Assembly: GCF_019697375.1 (NCBI RefSeq)
Contig: NZ_JAHCDI010000004.1
Coordinates: 1,103,324 to 1,167,323 of the forward strand
Direction of reading: 5' to 3'
From: Micromonospora tarapacensis
Lineage (GTDB): Bacteria; Actinomycetota; Actinomycetes; Mycobacteriales; Micromonosporaceae
Length of the DNA: 64,000 nucleotides
A program made the position numbers and the translations under genes. Within the stretch, counting starts at the first letter, position 1. Each line of letters begins with the position of its first letter. The notes beneath the pieces are model-generated. The model made no database searches. It was not told the DNA's origin and worked only from the letters and a program-made list of their open reading frames with translations. Shown here piece by piece: positions 23,992 to 33,414 of this stretch.

Positions 23992-26900
23992 TCAGCCTTT
24001 GCCGACGTCTCCGAACCCGTCGATCTCGGCGCAAACCAGGCGTTCGACCTCGCGGCCGAGGCCGGCGGCGGTGGGTTGGTCGAAGAACGTCCGCATGGGC
24101 AGCTCGACTCCGAACACGCTCTTGATCGTCCAGAGCAGCCGCGCCGCCAGCAGGGAGTTGCCCCCGCGCTCCAGGATGTCGTCGTCGGTGCCGATGTCGT
24201 CGCGCCCGAGCAGGTCCCGGATGAACCCGAGGATCGTCTCCTGGTGCGGCGCCAGCGCCGGCGGTGCCGACGCCGTGGTGGCGGTGTGATCGGCGTTGGC
24301 GGCGGGCGCGGCCACCGGCATCGCCAGGACGGGGCCCGCCGCACCCACCGGGAGCGCCGGTTCGGCGGCGAACCGTCCGGCGAGTGCGCGCAGCCGGTCG
24401 GCCAGCGTGACCGCCGTCGCCCGGTCGTAGAGCGCCGAGGCGTACTCGACGGCGCCCACGTAGCGCCCGTCGGGCTGTGGCCACACGGTGAGCGCCAGAT
24501 CGGTGCGGGCGACGGTCCACGCCTGCGCCAGCAGATCGAGGTCGGCCTCCTGCCAGTGCTGGCCCACCAGGCCGTCCCCGGCCATGGTGACCAGGGTCTG
24601 GAACAGCGGTGTCCGCGCCGGATCCCGAGGCTGGACCAGGGCGTCGGCGACGGCCTCGAACGGCGCCGCCTGATGGGCCAGGCCCTCCCGGCAGGTCCGC
24701 TCGACCCGGGTCAGGGCCTCGGTGAAGGTCAGCTCGGGCGTCAGCCGCGCGCGGATGACCACGACATCGATGAACAACCCGACGAGGTCGTGGAGTTCCG
24801 GTCGGGTCCGTCCCGAGTGTGGGGCGCCGACGCCGAAGTCCCATCCGCTGCCGGCGTTGCCGAGCAGCACGATCCACAGGGTCAGGCAGACGACGTACGG
24901 GGTGGCCCCGGCCTGCCGGCCGATCTCCAGCAGCTCGCGGACGCTGGCCGCGGGGATCTCGAAACGCACCGCGCCGCCCTCGATGCTGCGCTGCTCGGGG
25001 CGCCCGCCCCTGATCGGCAGGTCGAGCGGGGGCAGGTCGGCGAGCGTCTGGCGCCAGTATCCGATCTGCTCGGCGAGCAGTTCCCCGGTCAGTCGCGACC
25101 GGAGCCAGGCGACGGCGTCGGAGTACCGGATCGGCAGCTCCGGCAGGTGCGCGGGTCGCCCCTGCCCGATCGCGGCGATCGTCTCGGCCAGTTCGTCGGC
25201 GAGGATCCGGGTCGACCAGCCGTCGCAGATGATGTGGTGGCAGACCAGCAGGAGCAGTTGTCCGGCCCCGCCGTCGCGTACCAGGGTCGCCCGGAACAGG
25301 GGCGCCGCCGCGAGGTCGAAGCCGGTGCCCAGTTCCGCGGCGACGACCTTGCCGACCTCGGCGGGGGTCGTCTCGACGGTGCGCAGTGGCACGTCCGGCG
25401 CGGGTTCGAGGACGGCCCGCAGGCCTTCGGCGTCCATCCGGTAGCAGGTGCGCAGCACCTCGTGGCGGGCCATGAGGCGGGTCAGTGCCTCCCGCACCAC
25501 CGCCGCGGTGGTGTCGCCGTCGAGCCGGACGAGCATCGGGAGCAGGTACTCCGGGCTGCCGGGATTCATCCGGTCGAGCACCCAGAAGCGTTCCTGCGCG
25601 TGCGACAGGGGCAGGCGTGCCCCCGCCGGCAGCCGCTCGATGGGGCGTGCCCGCTGTGCCTGGCGCAGCAGCCGCGCCTGCTCGCGCACGGTCGTCGCGA
25701 GGTTCAGCTCGCGGAAGTCCAGGTCCAACCCGGAGAGCTCGCGTAGCGTCGCCAGCAGCCGGGTCATCAGCAGCGAGTGCCCGCCGAGGCGGTAGAAGTC
25801 GTCCTCGGGGCCGATGTCGTCGACGCCGAGCAACCGTCGCCACGCCGCCACCACGATCTGCTCAGCGGCGGTCCCGGGCGTCGGCGAGTCCGCCGTCCGT
25901 GGTGCCGGGCCCGCCCAGTCCGGCTCGGGCAGCCGGGCCCGGTCGGTCTTGCCGCTCGTCGTGCGGGGCAGGGTGGCCAACCGGCTCAGGTACGCCGGCA
26001 CGGCGCTGGGCGGCAGCCGGTCGCGCAGGTGACCGAGGAACTCGTCGACCGCGTCGTCGCGGGAGGTGACCACCCAGGCGGCGAGCCGGCGGGTGCCGTG
26101 CGGGTCGGTGACCGCGCGGACCGCGGCCTCGATCACGTCGGGGTGGGTTTCGAGGACCGCCTCCACCTCGCCCGGCTCGACCCGTACGCCGTTGATCTTC
26201 ACCTGGTCGTCGACCCGGCCGACGAACTCGAGGGCGCCGTCGGGGCGTACCCGCACCAGGTCCCCGGTCCGGTACATCCGCGCCCCGGGCGGACCGTCGG
26301 GATCCGGCAGGAACCGCTCGGCGGTCTGCGCGGCGTCCCCGTGGTATCCGCGGCCGACCCCGGTGCCGCAGAGGTACAGCTCCCGCGCCGACTCGTCCTC
26401 GGTGACCCCTGCCGCGGGCGGCAGCAGCAGGTGGCGCAGGTTGTCGATGGGGCGCCCGATCGGCACCGGACCGTGCCGCTGCGCGGGGTCGAAGGGCCCG
26501 GCCAGGGCGTCGATGGCGCACTCGGTGGGACCGTAGGTATTGAGGATCTCGACGTCGAGCCGTTCCCGGACCCGCTGGCACAGCTCCGCGTGCAGGGGTT
26601 CGCCGGCGCAACAGATCAGCCGCAGGCTGTGGCAGCGGTCCAGCTCGGGTTCGACCGTGAGCAGTCGCAGCAGGGTGGGCACGAGCTGCACCACGGTGGC
26701 CTGCTGCTCCCGGACGGATCGGACGAGTTCGCCGGCGTCCCGACCGGCCCCGGGCCGGCCGAACGTCACCGCGGCGCCGCAGAGCAGCGGCGCGAAGATC
26801 TCCCAGCCGGCCGCGTCGAACGTCAGCGGGGTCTTCTGGAGCACCCGGTCGTCCGGGCCGAGCTTCAGGGCACGGACACCCCAGTGCACCCGGTTGGCGA

Positions 26901-27418
26901 GGGCCTCGTGTTCGACGACGACACCCTTGGGCGCGCCCGTCGATCCCGAGGTGAAGATCATGTACGCGGCCTGGCGTGGTCCGGTCACCCGTACCGGCAG
27001 CGGGGTGGCATCGCCCGCGCCGACCAGGCGGCCGACGTCGCAGCGGAGGGTGCCCGGCGGCAGGTCCGCCGCCGCGGCGTCCGGGTACCCGCCGGTCGCG
27101 TCGGTGAGGACGATCCGGGCGCCGGAGTGCGCGACGACCTCGCGTCGGCGCCGGGCCGGGGCGAGCGGGTCGAGCGGCACGTAGGCGCCACCGGCCAGCC
27201 AGATCCCGAGCAGCGCGGCGACCAGGTGCGGACCGGGGAGACGAGCACCCCGACCGGCGCCTCCGGCCGCACCCCCGGGTGGCGAGCCCTCGGGCGACGC
27301 ACCACGCCGCGTCAGCCAACTCCTGGTACGTGACCACGGTGCCGTCGTGGCGCACGGCGGGCGCCAGCGGGCGCTGCCGAACCTGCTTCAGAAAGGACGC
27401 GGGAATCAACTCGGTCAT
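23992..27418 (-). CDS. NRPS-1: A-PCP-C-PCP, about 1142 aa (two frameshifts)
   Basis: Non-ribosomal peptide synthetase. Seen from the ATG at 27418 ('[20 protein letters not shown]'): an adenylation domain ('[20 protein letters not shown]', '[12 protein letters not shown]', '[13 protein letters not shown]', 'GKTDRARL'), PCP ('[14 protein letters not shown]', about 25.78 kb), condensation domain ('[15 protein letters not shown]') and a second PCP ('[13 protein letters not shown]', about 24.16 kb). The A-domain pocket by eye is D-A-W-Q-C-A-T-I-D-K, closest to glutamine-type codes. Two one-base losses, at about 27274 (CCCCC run) and about 27234, break the frame; restoring both gives an intact 1142-codon gene. 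There is no N-terminal C domain, so it could start the chain. The second PCP has no A domain and must be loaded in trans. Confidence 0.9.
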
Positions 27419-27641
27419 TGTCCACCTCGGCCCACAGGTGAAGACTGGCCCGCGTCCCGCGGCGCGACCAGGCATCCGGCAGGCAATATTCGGCCACCGA
27501 GTTGCCGGTCTCCGTGCCTGGATGGCGCCGGTCGTCGGCTGCGAGGATTCTCGCGCTACCGCGGCGGCGTGATTGCCATGCGTCTTTCGCGACCCCTGCC
27601 TGAGGTGCGCCCTCGACGGTCCGAGGGAATGGAGGATCGCA
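27419..27641. promoter_or_regulatory. Divergent promoter region, NRPS-1 / dioxygenase
   Basis: 223 bp between the outward-facing starts of NRPS-1 and the dioxygenase gene, including an AT-richer stretch (aggcaatattcggc, about 27480-27493). No operator identified. Confidence 0.45.
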
Positions 27642-28622
27642 TTGACTCCCATCACAAGTGAAATCGTTGAGCTCCGCGATCTGGCGCTCACCGAGGACGA
27701 GCGGTCCGCGCTGTCCGCCGTGGTGGCGCGCCTGGCGCGTACCGCGCCGGCGGTCGTCGACGAGGCGGCCTGGCAGGCGAGGGCCCGACTCGGCGGATGC
27801 CATCTGCCGCCCCGGCTGCTGGCGGCGATCCGGGGCTTCCGGTACGACGCCGGCGTCGACGGCCGGCTGACCATCACCAACCTGCCCATCGGGGCCGAGG
27901 CGTTGCCGCCCACCCCGACCGTGCCGGAGTCGGTCGAGCGGGAGGCCACCACCCCCGCCACGGTCGCCATGCTGATCGGGCTGCAACTCGGCGAGGTCAT
28001 CGCGTACCGCGAGGAGAAGCACGGTGCGCTGGTGCAGAACGTCGTCCCGGTGCCGTCGCTGGCGACGTCGCAGAGCAACGGCGGCTCGGTACAACTGGAG
28101 TTCCACACCGAGAACGCGTTCCACCCCGACCGGCCGCACTACGTCGGGCTGCTCTGCCTCCGCCCCGCCCACGAGGACCGGGTGGGGACCCAGGTGGCCT
28201 CCGTGCGTCGGGCCTTCCCGCTGCTCGACGAGGGAAGCCGCACGGTCCTGCGCGAGGCGCGGTTCGTCACCGTCGCGCCGCCGTCGTTCCGGTCGGCGAG
28301 CGAGTCCGAACCGCATCCGGTGCTGCTCGGCAACGAGGAGGACCCGGACCTCTGCGTCGACTTCCATGCCACCTCCGCGCTGGACGACAAGGCCGACCAG
28401 GCCCTGGCCGCACTCCGCGAGGCGCTGACGGAGGTCCGGTGCGACCTGGTGCTCCGCCCCGGCGACATGGTCTTCCTGGACAACCGGCTGGTGGTGCACG
28501 GGCGGGTCGCGTTCCGGCCGCGCTACGACGGCAACGACCGGTGGCTGCACCGGGTCTTCGTGCATCTGGACAACCGCCGTACCCGGAGCCGCCGTGCCGG
28601 CAACGGCGCGGTGCTGTTCTGA
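27642..28622 (+). CDS. Clavaminate-synthase-like Fe(II)/2-oxoglutarate dioxygenase, 326 aa
   Basis: Predicted to hydroxylate or desaturate an amino acid, free or carrier-bound. Seen: iron-binding 'LEFHTENAFHPDRPHYVGLL' with the HxE variant typical of the clavaminate synthase / AsnO / VioC group, the distal histidine in 'DNRLVVHGRVAF', and the 2-oxoglutarate-binding arginine in 'RWLHRVFVHLDN'. The start is probably the TTG at 27642, with GGAGG seven bases upstream; no ATG in frame has a better site. Length is normal for the family. It stands alone on the plus strand. Amino acids such as Asn, Gln, Arg or ureidoalanine are plausible substrates by family; none is proven. Confidence 0.88.
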   Translation: MTPITSEIVELRDLALTEDERSALSAVVARLARTAPAVVDEAAWQARARLGGCHLPPRLLAAIRGFRYDAGVDGRLTITNLPIGAEALPPTPTVPESVEREATTPATVAMLIGLQLGEVIAYREEKHGALVQNVVPVPSLATSQSNGGSVQLEFHTENAFHPDRPHYVGLLCLRPAHEDRVGTQVASVRRAFPLLDEGSRTVLREARFVTVAPPSFRSASESEPHPVLLGNEEDPDLCVDFHATSALDDKADQALAALREALTEVRCDLVLRPGDMVFLDNRLVVHGRVAFRPRYDGNDRWLHRVFVHLDNRRTRSRRAGNGAVLF

Positions 28623-28651
28623 GGCCCCCGGAGGCTCCGGGAATTCCCGAG

Positions 28652-28667
28652 ACCGGCCTCGGCCGGT
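28652..28667. terminator. Short stem-loop between convergent genes
   Basis: ACCGGCC (28652-28658) and GGCCGGT (28661-28667) with a two-base loop, exactly filling the space before the AcpS stop at 28668. It is preceded by a CCCCGGAGGCTCCGGG inverted repeat at about 28626-28641. Confidence 0.5.
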
Positions 28668-29093
28668 TCATCCGCAGCGCCACCCGGGGTCCGGGTCGTC
28701 GCCGGCGCTCGCGCCGGCCGCCCCGGGTAGCGCGGCGGCCACGCAGACGACCAGGCCGCCCTGGTGGCTCAGGGACACCTCGACACGGTCGATCCCGGCC
28801 GCGGTGGCGACTGCCCGGGCACCGCCGCGCAGCGTGACCGTCGGCGCCCCGTACCGGTCGGCGACCACCTCGATGTCGCGCCACACCAGGCCCTGGCCAA
28901 GGCCCCGACCCAGCACCTTCGCCACCGCTTCCTTCGCGCCGAACCGGCCGGCCAGGTATTCGGTGGCGCGCCGCTGGCCGAGGGTGTCGGCGTGCGCCAA
29001 CTCGGCGGCGGTGAAGACGAGCCGCCGGCCGCCCGGGTGGGCGGCGATCCGCGAGATCCGGGCGATCTCGACCAGGTCGACCCCGAGTCTCAT
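28668..29093 (-). CDS. AcpS-type 4'-phosphopantetheinyl transferase, 141 aa
   Basis: It transfers phosphopantetheine from CoA to a serine of carrier proteins. Seen: 'GVDLVEIARISRI' at residues 4-16, 'EYLAGRFGAKEAVAKVLGRG' (the Mg/CoA-binding core), 'WRDIEVV' and 'VSLSHQGGLVVCVA' (SLSH). The length fits AcpS, not the larger Sfp type. The ATG at 29093 overlaps the dehydrogenase stop by four bases. It is the last gene of the eleven-gene minus-strand operon and probably serves the cluster's ACPs. Confidence 0.93.
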   Translation of the reverse strand: MRLGVDLVEIARISRIAAHPGGRRLVFTAAELAHADTLGQRRATEYLAGRFGAKEAVAKVLGRGLGQGLVWRDIEVVADRYGAPTVTLRGGARAVATAAGIDRVEVSLSHQGGLVVCVAAALPGAAGASAGDDPDPGWRCG

Positions 29094-30264
29094 GGCTCCT
29101 CCTTCGCCCCGGTGGCGACCCCGCGCCGGGCGCGGCCCTTCAGGTAGGACCTGACGATGTGCTGGCGCTGGATGTCGCTCGTGCCCTCCATGAACTCGAA
29201 GGCGCAGACGTCACGGCTCCACTTTTCCAGCAGCGGGTGCTCGACCAGCGCCGCCGGACCGAGCGACCGGACCGCCCAGCGGCTGGCCTCGCGCGCGAGC
29301 GGGTGGCGGTGAGCTTCGCCAGGCTCGACAGCTGGCCGGCGGCGCGGTCGCGGTCCACCACGGCCGCCGCGGCGTAGACCATCCTTCGGCAGGCGTCGAG
29401 CCGGGCGGCCAACGCCGTGGCGCCGGGCGCGGCCGGGCGTTCGGCGCGCACCAGGTCCACCAACGCCAGGCCCGTGCCGACGGCGAGGGCGGCCACCTGC
29501 ACCCGCATCGTGTTGAACACCCGCACGGCGCCCCACAGGCCCCGCCGGGTGGCGGAGAGGTGGCGACCGAGCAGCAGCTCGGCCGCGACCGGCACGCCGT
29601 CGAGCCGGATCTCGCCCAGGCCGGCGCCGCGCAGGCCGATCATGTCGAGGGCCGCCGCGCGGCAGCCCGGCGCGCCGGCGGTGACGAGCGCGGCGCGGAT
29701 GGCCAGCGGACCGTCGCCGGTACGGGCGAAGACCACGCCGACGCGGCCCCGCGAGCCGTTGCCGATGTGCCGTTTCGTGCCGTCCAGCCGGTAGTGCTCG
29801 GTGGTTTCGCGGCGCAGCGCGGTTTCCAGCGCCCCGGCGTCGCTGCCGTGCCCCGGCTCGGTCATGGCGAAGAAGGACCAGCTGGCGCCGTCGGTCAACG
29901 TGCCGTAGAAGCGGTCCCGCTGCGCGTCGTCGGCCAGTTCGTCGACGAGGACGCCGGCAAGGCTGGGGCCGGGGCAGGCCAGGACCATGCCGGCATCGCC
30001 GTACCCGAACTCCACTCCCCACACCGCCTGGTCCAGGCAGGATCCGGGCGGGTAGCGGAAGCGGCCCACCCGCAGCGGGCCGTCGGTGTACCGCAGCGGG
30101 GTCACCGACCGCCGTATCATCCGGTAGGCGGCGAGGTCGAGGTGAGGGCCCAGCTGGTCCGGGTCCGCGTCGACCGCCAGCGCCGGCCCACGCAGTTCCC
30201 GGGCGAGTTCGGCGCTGGCGCCCCGCAGCGCGCGGAGCCGGTCGTCGAGCTCGAACACGGTCAC
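29090..30264 (-). CDS. Acyl-CoA dehydrogenase-type flavoenzyme, about 391 aa (frameshift)
   Basis: Expected to use FAD to introduce a double bond into an acyl thioester, here probably ACP-bound. Seen: an N-terminal helical domain, 'ASWSFFAMTEPGHGSDAGAL' (FAD/substrate motif), 'LDGTKRHIGNGSRGRVGVVF', and the C-terminal 'FEFMEGTSDIQRQHIVRSYL' with the conserved EGT.DIQR signature. The last 70 codons are in another frame; one base lost near 29298 explains this. The GTG start at 30264 overlaps the upstream stop (GTGA). Substrate is unknown; neighbours point to an aminoacyl-ACP. Confidence 0.88.
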
Positions 30265-30907
30265 GCTCCGGCCGCCGTCGGCCGGGGCACCCAGACGTCC
30301 GCGACCAGTGTGGAGACGTACAGGCTCCGGGCCGGATGGGTGGCGAGGTACCCTTCGGCGCCGAGGAGTCGGGCCACGGTCCATCCCGCCTCGGTCAGGC
30401 GTTCGTGCCAGCAGGCCGCGACCTCCACCGGCGGTGCCGTGTCACCGCCGTCGTGACCGTCACGGGTGTCGTCGAGGGCCGCGGCGGACAGCTCCAGCTC
30501 GGTCACCACGTCGGCGACCGCGCCGACGACCAACTGCTGCTCGATCAGGGGGACCCCGCGGAAGGTGCGCCCGGCCAGCCGCTCCACCGCCAGGTGCAGC
30601 AGGCTGGTGAGCACGCCGATCCGCACCGCGGCAAGCGCGAGGGCGCGCCGGCCGCGCAGTCCCGTCCCCCGGGCGCCGGGTCACCGCCGGTGGGCGCGGG
30701 GAACCGGACGACGGCCAGACCGTCCCGGGCCGCGAGCAGATGGGGCAGCACCTGGGCGTCGGCGGGAAGGTCGGCCGCCGGGAGCACGGCGAGCCGCTGC
30801 GGCGCCACGGTCGCCGGATCGAGCCCGTCGAGTACGGCGGCCAGCCCCACGGCCAGCCCGTGGTCGCGGCCGAGGTCCCGGTAACCGGTCAGGCCGGCGC
30901 CGGTCAT
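30261..30907 (-). CDS. Truncated acyl-CoA dehydrogenase-like protein, about 215 aa (frameshift)
   Basis: Seen: the C-terminal half looks like the helical domain of acyl-CoA dehydrogenases ('IGVLTSLLHLAVERLAGRTF', 'RGVPLIEQQLVVGAVADVVT'). The N-terminal half has no FAD/substrate motifs ('GLAVGLAAVLDGLDPATVAP'). It is about half normal size, so it may be a non-catalytic partner of the full-length enzyme next to it. A one-base loss at about 30661 splits the frame. The ATG at 30907 overlaps the upstream stop, and the 3' end overlaps the full dehydrogenase start. Confidence 0.75.
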
Positions 30908-31796
30908 GCCGCGGTCCCGGGGCGAAGGCCGGCCTGGAAGAGTCGCCGGGCGTGCGGGTCGTAGTCGGCGACGACGGTGTACCGGTCGCCCGGCCAGTGG
31001 GCGGCGAGCGCTGCCCAGGCGCTGGTGCACAGGTGCCCGGGCGGACCCTCGATGACGTCGTGCCGGGCGCGGGTGCGTGGATCGAGTCGGCGGGCGAGTG
31101 CCGGGCCCGCCACGATCCGGGCGGGGGCGGTCCGGTGGCGAGCGCGTCCGCGAGGTCGGCCGGGTCCGCGACGCACCGCTCGTCCAGGAAGTCCAGCGTC
31201 ACCGCGTCCGCCGGGCCCGCCGCGTCCACCGGGTCCGTGCACAGCAGGACCGCGCAGTCGCGCACCGGTCCGCCCTCCGGGTCGGGATCCGGGTGCGGCA
31301 CCGTCGACTGGTCCAGCACCAACACGGCGCCGGCCGCGTCGCCCGCAGGTCGCATGCAGTCGAGGATCCGCAGCGCGGTGAAGGGCGCGCCGACACCCTG
31401 CCCGGCGACCGAGAAGACGGCCGGATCGCCGGAACAGCGCCCGGCGAGGTAGCTCCCCGCGACCTCGATCACCCTCAGGTCGGGTACGTGGAAGGCGAGC
31501 AGCACGGTCTCGAGCGGCGGCAGCGCCCCGTCGAGGCCGTCCAGCAGTTCCGCACACATGTCGGTGAACGAGTTCCCGCCGCCGCCGGCGTACCGCTCCA
31601 GGTCGACCTCCATGCCGAACTCGGCGAGGAAATCGGTCAGGAACTCCAGTTCCTGCGCGGTCGGCTCGGGCCGGCAGCGGCGCCCGAAGATGCGCACCGT
31701 CGGGCGGACCAGCCGCAGCGGGCCGCCCGCCCGCCCGGCCCGCCGCGCCTCGGCCTGCGGCGTGCGCACCTCGCCCATCGGCGTCGGCGTCGGCAT
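30904..31796 (-). CDS. KAS-III-like protein lacking the catalytic cysteine, about 297 aa (frameshift)
   Basis: Seen: thiolase-fold pattern with 'MEVDLERYAGGGGNSFTDMC', 'LLAFHVPDLRVIEVAGSYLA' and 'FSVAGQGVGAPFTALRIL'. In the last segment, where KAS-III enzymes have an Ala-Cys-x-Gly motif, the Cys is replaced by Gly. The C-terminus reads 'RTRARHDVIEGPPGHLC' and 'YTVVADYDPHARRLFQAGL'. One base lost in a G run at 31123-31127 separates the halves. The ATG at 31796 lies just after the ACP stop. Best read as a pseudo-ketosynthase, possibly paired with the Cys-containing KAS-III in the same operon; alternatively an acyltransferase-like relative. Confidence 0.65.
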
Positions 31797-31798
31797 GG

Positions 31799-32074
31799 TC
31801 AGTTCGCCGGCTCGGGCGCTGCCAGGCAGGTGCTGACGTAGGTGGTCAGCGTGCCGACGGTGTCGAACACCTCCGCGGTCAGCTCCTCCGGATCGACCTG
31901 CACGCCCACCGAGTCCTCCAGCGCCATCAGCAGTTCGATGACGCTCGTGGAGTCGAGGCCCAGGTCGCCGAAGAGCCGGGTGCCGTCGTCGATCTCGGCA
32001 AGGTCGCGGTCCAGGACCTCACCGAGGGCCTTCCGCAGCGCGGTACGGATCTCGGCGTCGTCGATGTCGGACAT
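31799..32074 (-). CDS. Acyl carrier protein, 91 aa (BtrI-like role)
   Basis: Carrier for an aminoacyl or acyl thioester. Seen: 'EIRTALRKALGEVLDRDLAE', then 'LFGDLGLDSTSVIELLMALE' with the phosphopantetheine serine in DSTS, and 'VDPEELTAEVFDTVGTLTTY'. The ATG at 32074 has AAGGAG seven bases upstream. It lies immediately next to the PLP decarboxylase and ATP-grasp ligase, the same trio as BtrI/BtrK/BtrJ. Confidence 0.92.
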   Translation of the reverse strand: MSDIDDAEIRTALRKALGEVLDRDLAEIDDGTRLFGDLGLDSTSVIELLMALEDSVGVQVDPEELTAEVFDTVGTLTTYVSTCLAAPEPAN

Positions 32075-32127
32075 CTGGGAACTCCTTCGTGACTGCTCGA
32101 TACCTGCCCGGCGCCACGGCCGGCGGC

Positions 32128-33414
32128 TCAGGCCGGGACGGGACGGCTCAGGTCGGGATGGGTCGACTGCTTGGCCAGCACGTCGTCGACGGTGTCGCGG
32201 CTGCGTACCAGGTACGACCGGCCGCGCAGCAGCAGCACCTCGGCCGGGTAGCCGTGGCTGAGGAACAGGCCCGGCGACGCCGACGGTCCGTACGCTCCGG
32301 AGCGGCGGACGCCGAGCAGGTCCCCGGGCACCAGATCGGGCAGCAGCACTCCCTTGGCGACGGTGTCGTTCGGCGTGCACAGCGGCCCGGCGATGGTCCA
32401 TCGGCCGGCTGGGCCGCCACCGCCGGGCCCGGCGGTGGGTCGGGACAGCAGCTCGACGGGAAAGTTGCGTTTGACGAACGAGCCGATCCCGACCGCGGCC
32501 ATGTGGTGGTGCGTACCGCCGTCGGTGACGGCGAACTTCTCGCCCATCGACTCCTTCACGTAGCGGACGCGCATCAGGTAGGTGCCACAACGGGCGGTCA
32601 GGTAGCGCCCGGACTCCAGGATGAGCCGCGTGTCCGGGTGCGCCGCCGCGAACCGGTCCAGCATCGGGTTGAGTTCCTTGGCGAGCGCGGCGTCGTCGAG
32701 GTCGTCCTCGCCGTCGAAGTAGGCGACGCCGAGGCCGCCGCCGATGTCCACCGCGTCGAGGCGGATGCCGGTCTCCCTCGCGACGCGCTCGGCGAGCGCC
32801 AGCACGTAGCCGGTGTTGCTGACCACCACCTGCGGGTCGAGGATGCGGGTGCCCAGGTACACGTGGATGCCCGCCACGTCGGCGTGGCGCCAGCTGGTCA
32901 GTTCCGCGCCCGCCGCGAGCACCGTGGCTTCGTCGATGCCGAACTGGCGCGGCTTGCCGCCCATCGTCAACCGTGACCCGGCCACCGAGAAGGCCGGATT
33001 GACCCGAATCAGCACGCGCTGCCGTACGCCGGACCGCTCCGCCACCCGGTCGATCTCGGCGAGTTCGGCCAGCGACTCACAGACCACCGCGTACACGCCG
33101 GCCTCGACGCAGGCGGTGATCTCCGCGAGGCTCTTGCCCGGCCCCAGGAAGATGATGTCCGCCGGGTCGGTGCCGGCCGCGAGGACGGTCCGCAGCTCGG
33201 CGAGGGAGGAGACCTCGGCGCGGGCGCCGGCGGTGTGCAGGACGTCGTAGACCCCCCGGTTCGGGTTCGACTTGAGCGAGTAGAAGACCTCCAGCCGGTG
33301 ATGCAGCACCGTCCGCAGCGCGGCCAGGTTCGCCGCGAGCCGGTCACCGTCGTAGACGTACGTCGGGGTGCCGTACCGTTCGGCGATGTCGGTCCAGTCG
33401 GTCTCTGCGGTCAC
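32128..33414 (-). CDS. Type III PLP decarboxylase, BtrK-like, 428 aa
   Basis: Alanine-racemase-fold decarboxylase. Seen: PLP-binding 'LEVFYSLKSNPNRGVYDVLH' (Lys in SLKSNPN), 'FLGPGKSLAEI', 'VDIGGGLGVAYFDGED', 'ILESGRYLTARCGTYLMRV' and 'FAVTDGGTHHHMA', with the second active-site element 'AGPLCTPNDTVAKGV'. Known: BtrK decarboxylates glutamate while bound to the ACP BtrI; diaminopimelate decarboxylase is the housekeeping relative, but the ATP-grasp and ACP neighbours favour the carrier-bound role. The GTG at 33414 overlaps the ligase stop. The substrate is inferred. Confidence 0.88.
   Translation of the reverse strand: MTAETDWTDIAERYGTPTYVYDGDRLAANLAALRTVLHHRLEVFYSLKSNPNRGVYDVLHTAGARAEVSSLAELRTVLAAGTDPADIIFLGPGKSLAEITACVEAGVYAVVCESLAELAEIDRVAERSGVRQRVLIRVNPAFSVAGSRLTMGGKPRQFGIDEATVLAAGAELTSWRHADVAGIHVYLGTRILDPQVVVSNTGYVLALAERVARETGIRLDAVDIGGGLGVAYFDGEDDLDDAALAKELNPMLDRFAAAHPDTRLILESGRYLTARCGTYLMRVRYVKESMGEKFAVTDGGTHHHMAAVGIGSFVKRNFPVELLSRPTAGPGGGGPAGRWTIAGPLCTPNDTVAKGVLLPDLVPGDLLGVRRSGAYGPSASPGLFLSHGYPAEVLLLRGRSYLVRSRDTVDDVLAKQSTHPDLSRPVPA

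Noticed and set aside
23992..25843. Other long frames opposite or alongside NRPS-1
   Set aside because: Arg/Ala/Pro-rich shadows; all NRPS motifs are in the frame ending at 23992.
32128..33414. Housekeeping diaminopimelate decarboxylase
   Set aside because: The family fits, but overlap with a BtrJ-like ligase and proximity to an ACP favour a carrier-bound substrate; kept only as an alternative.
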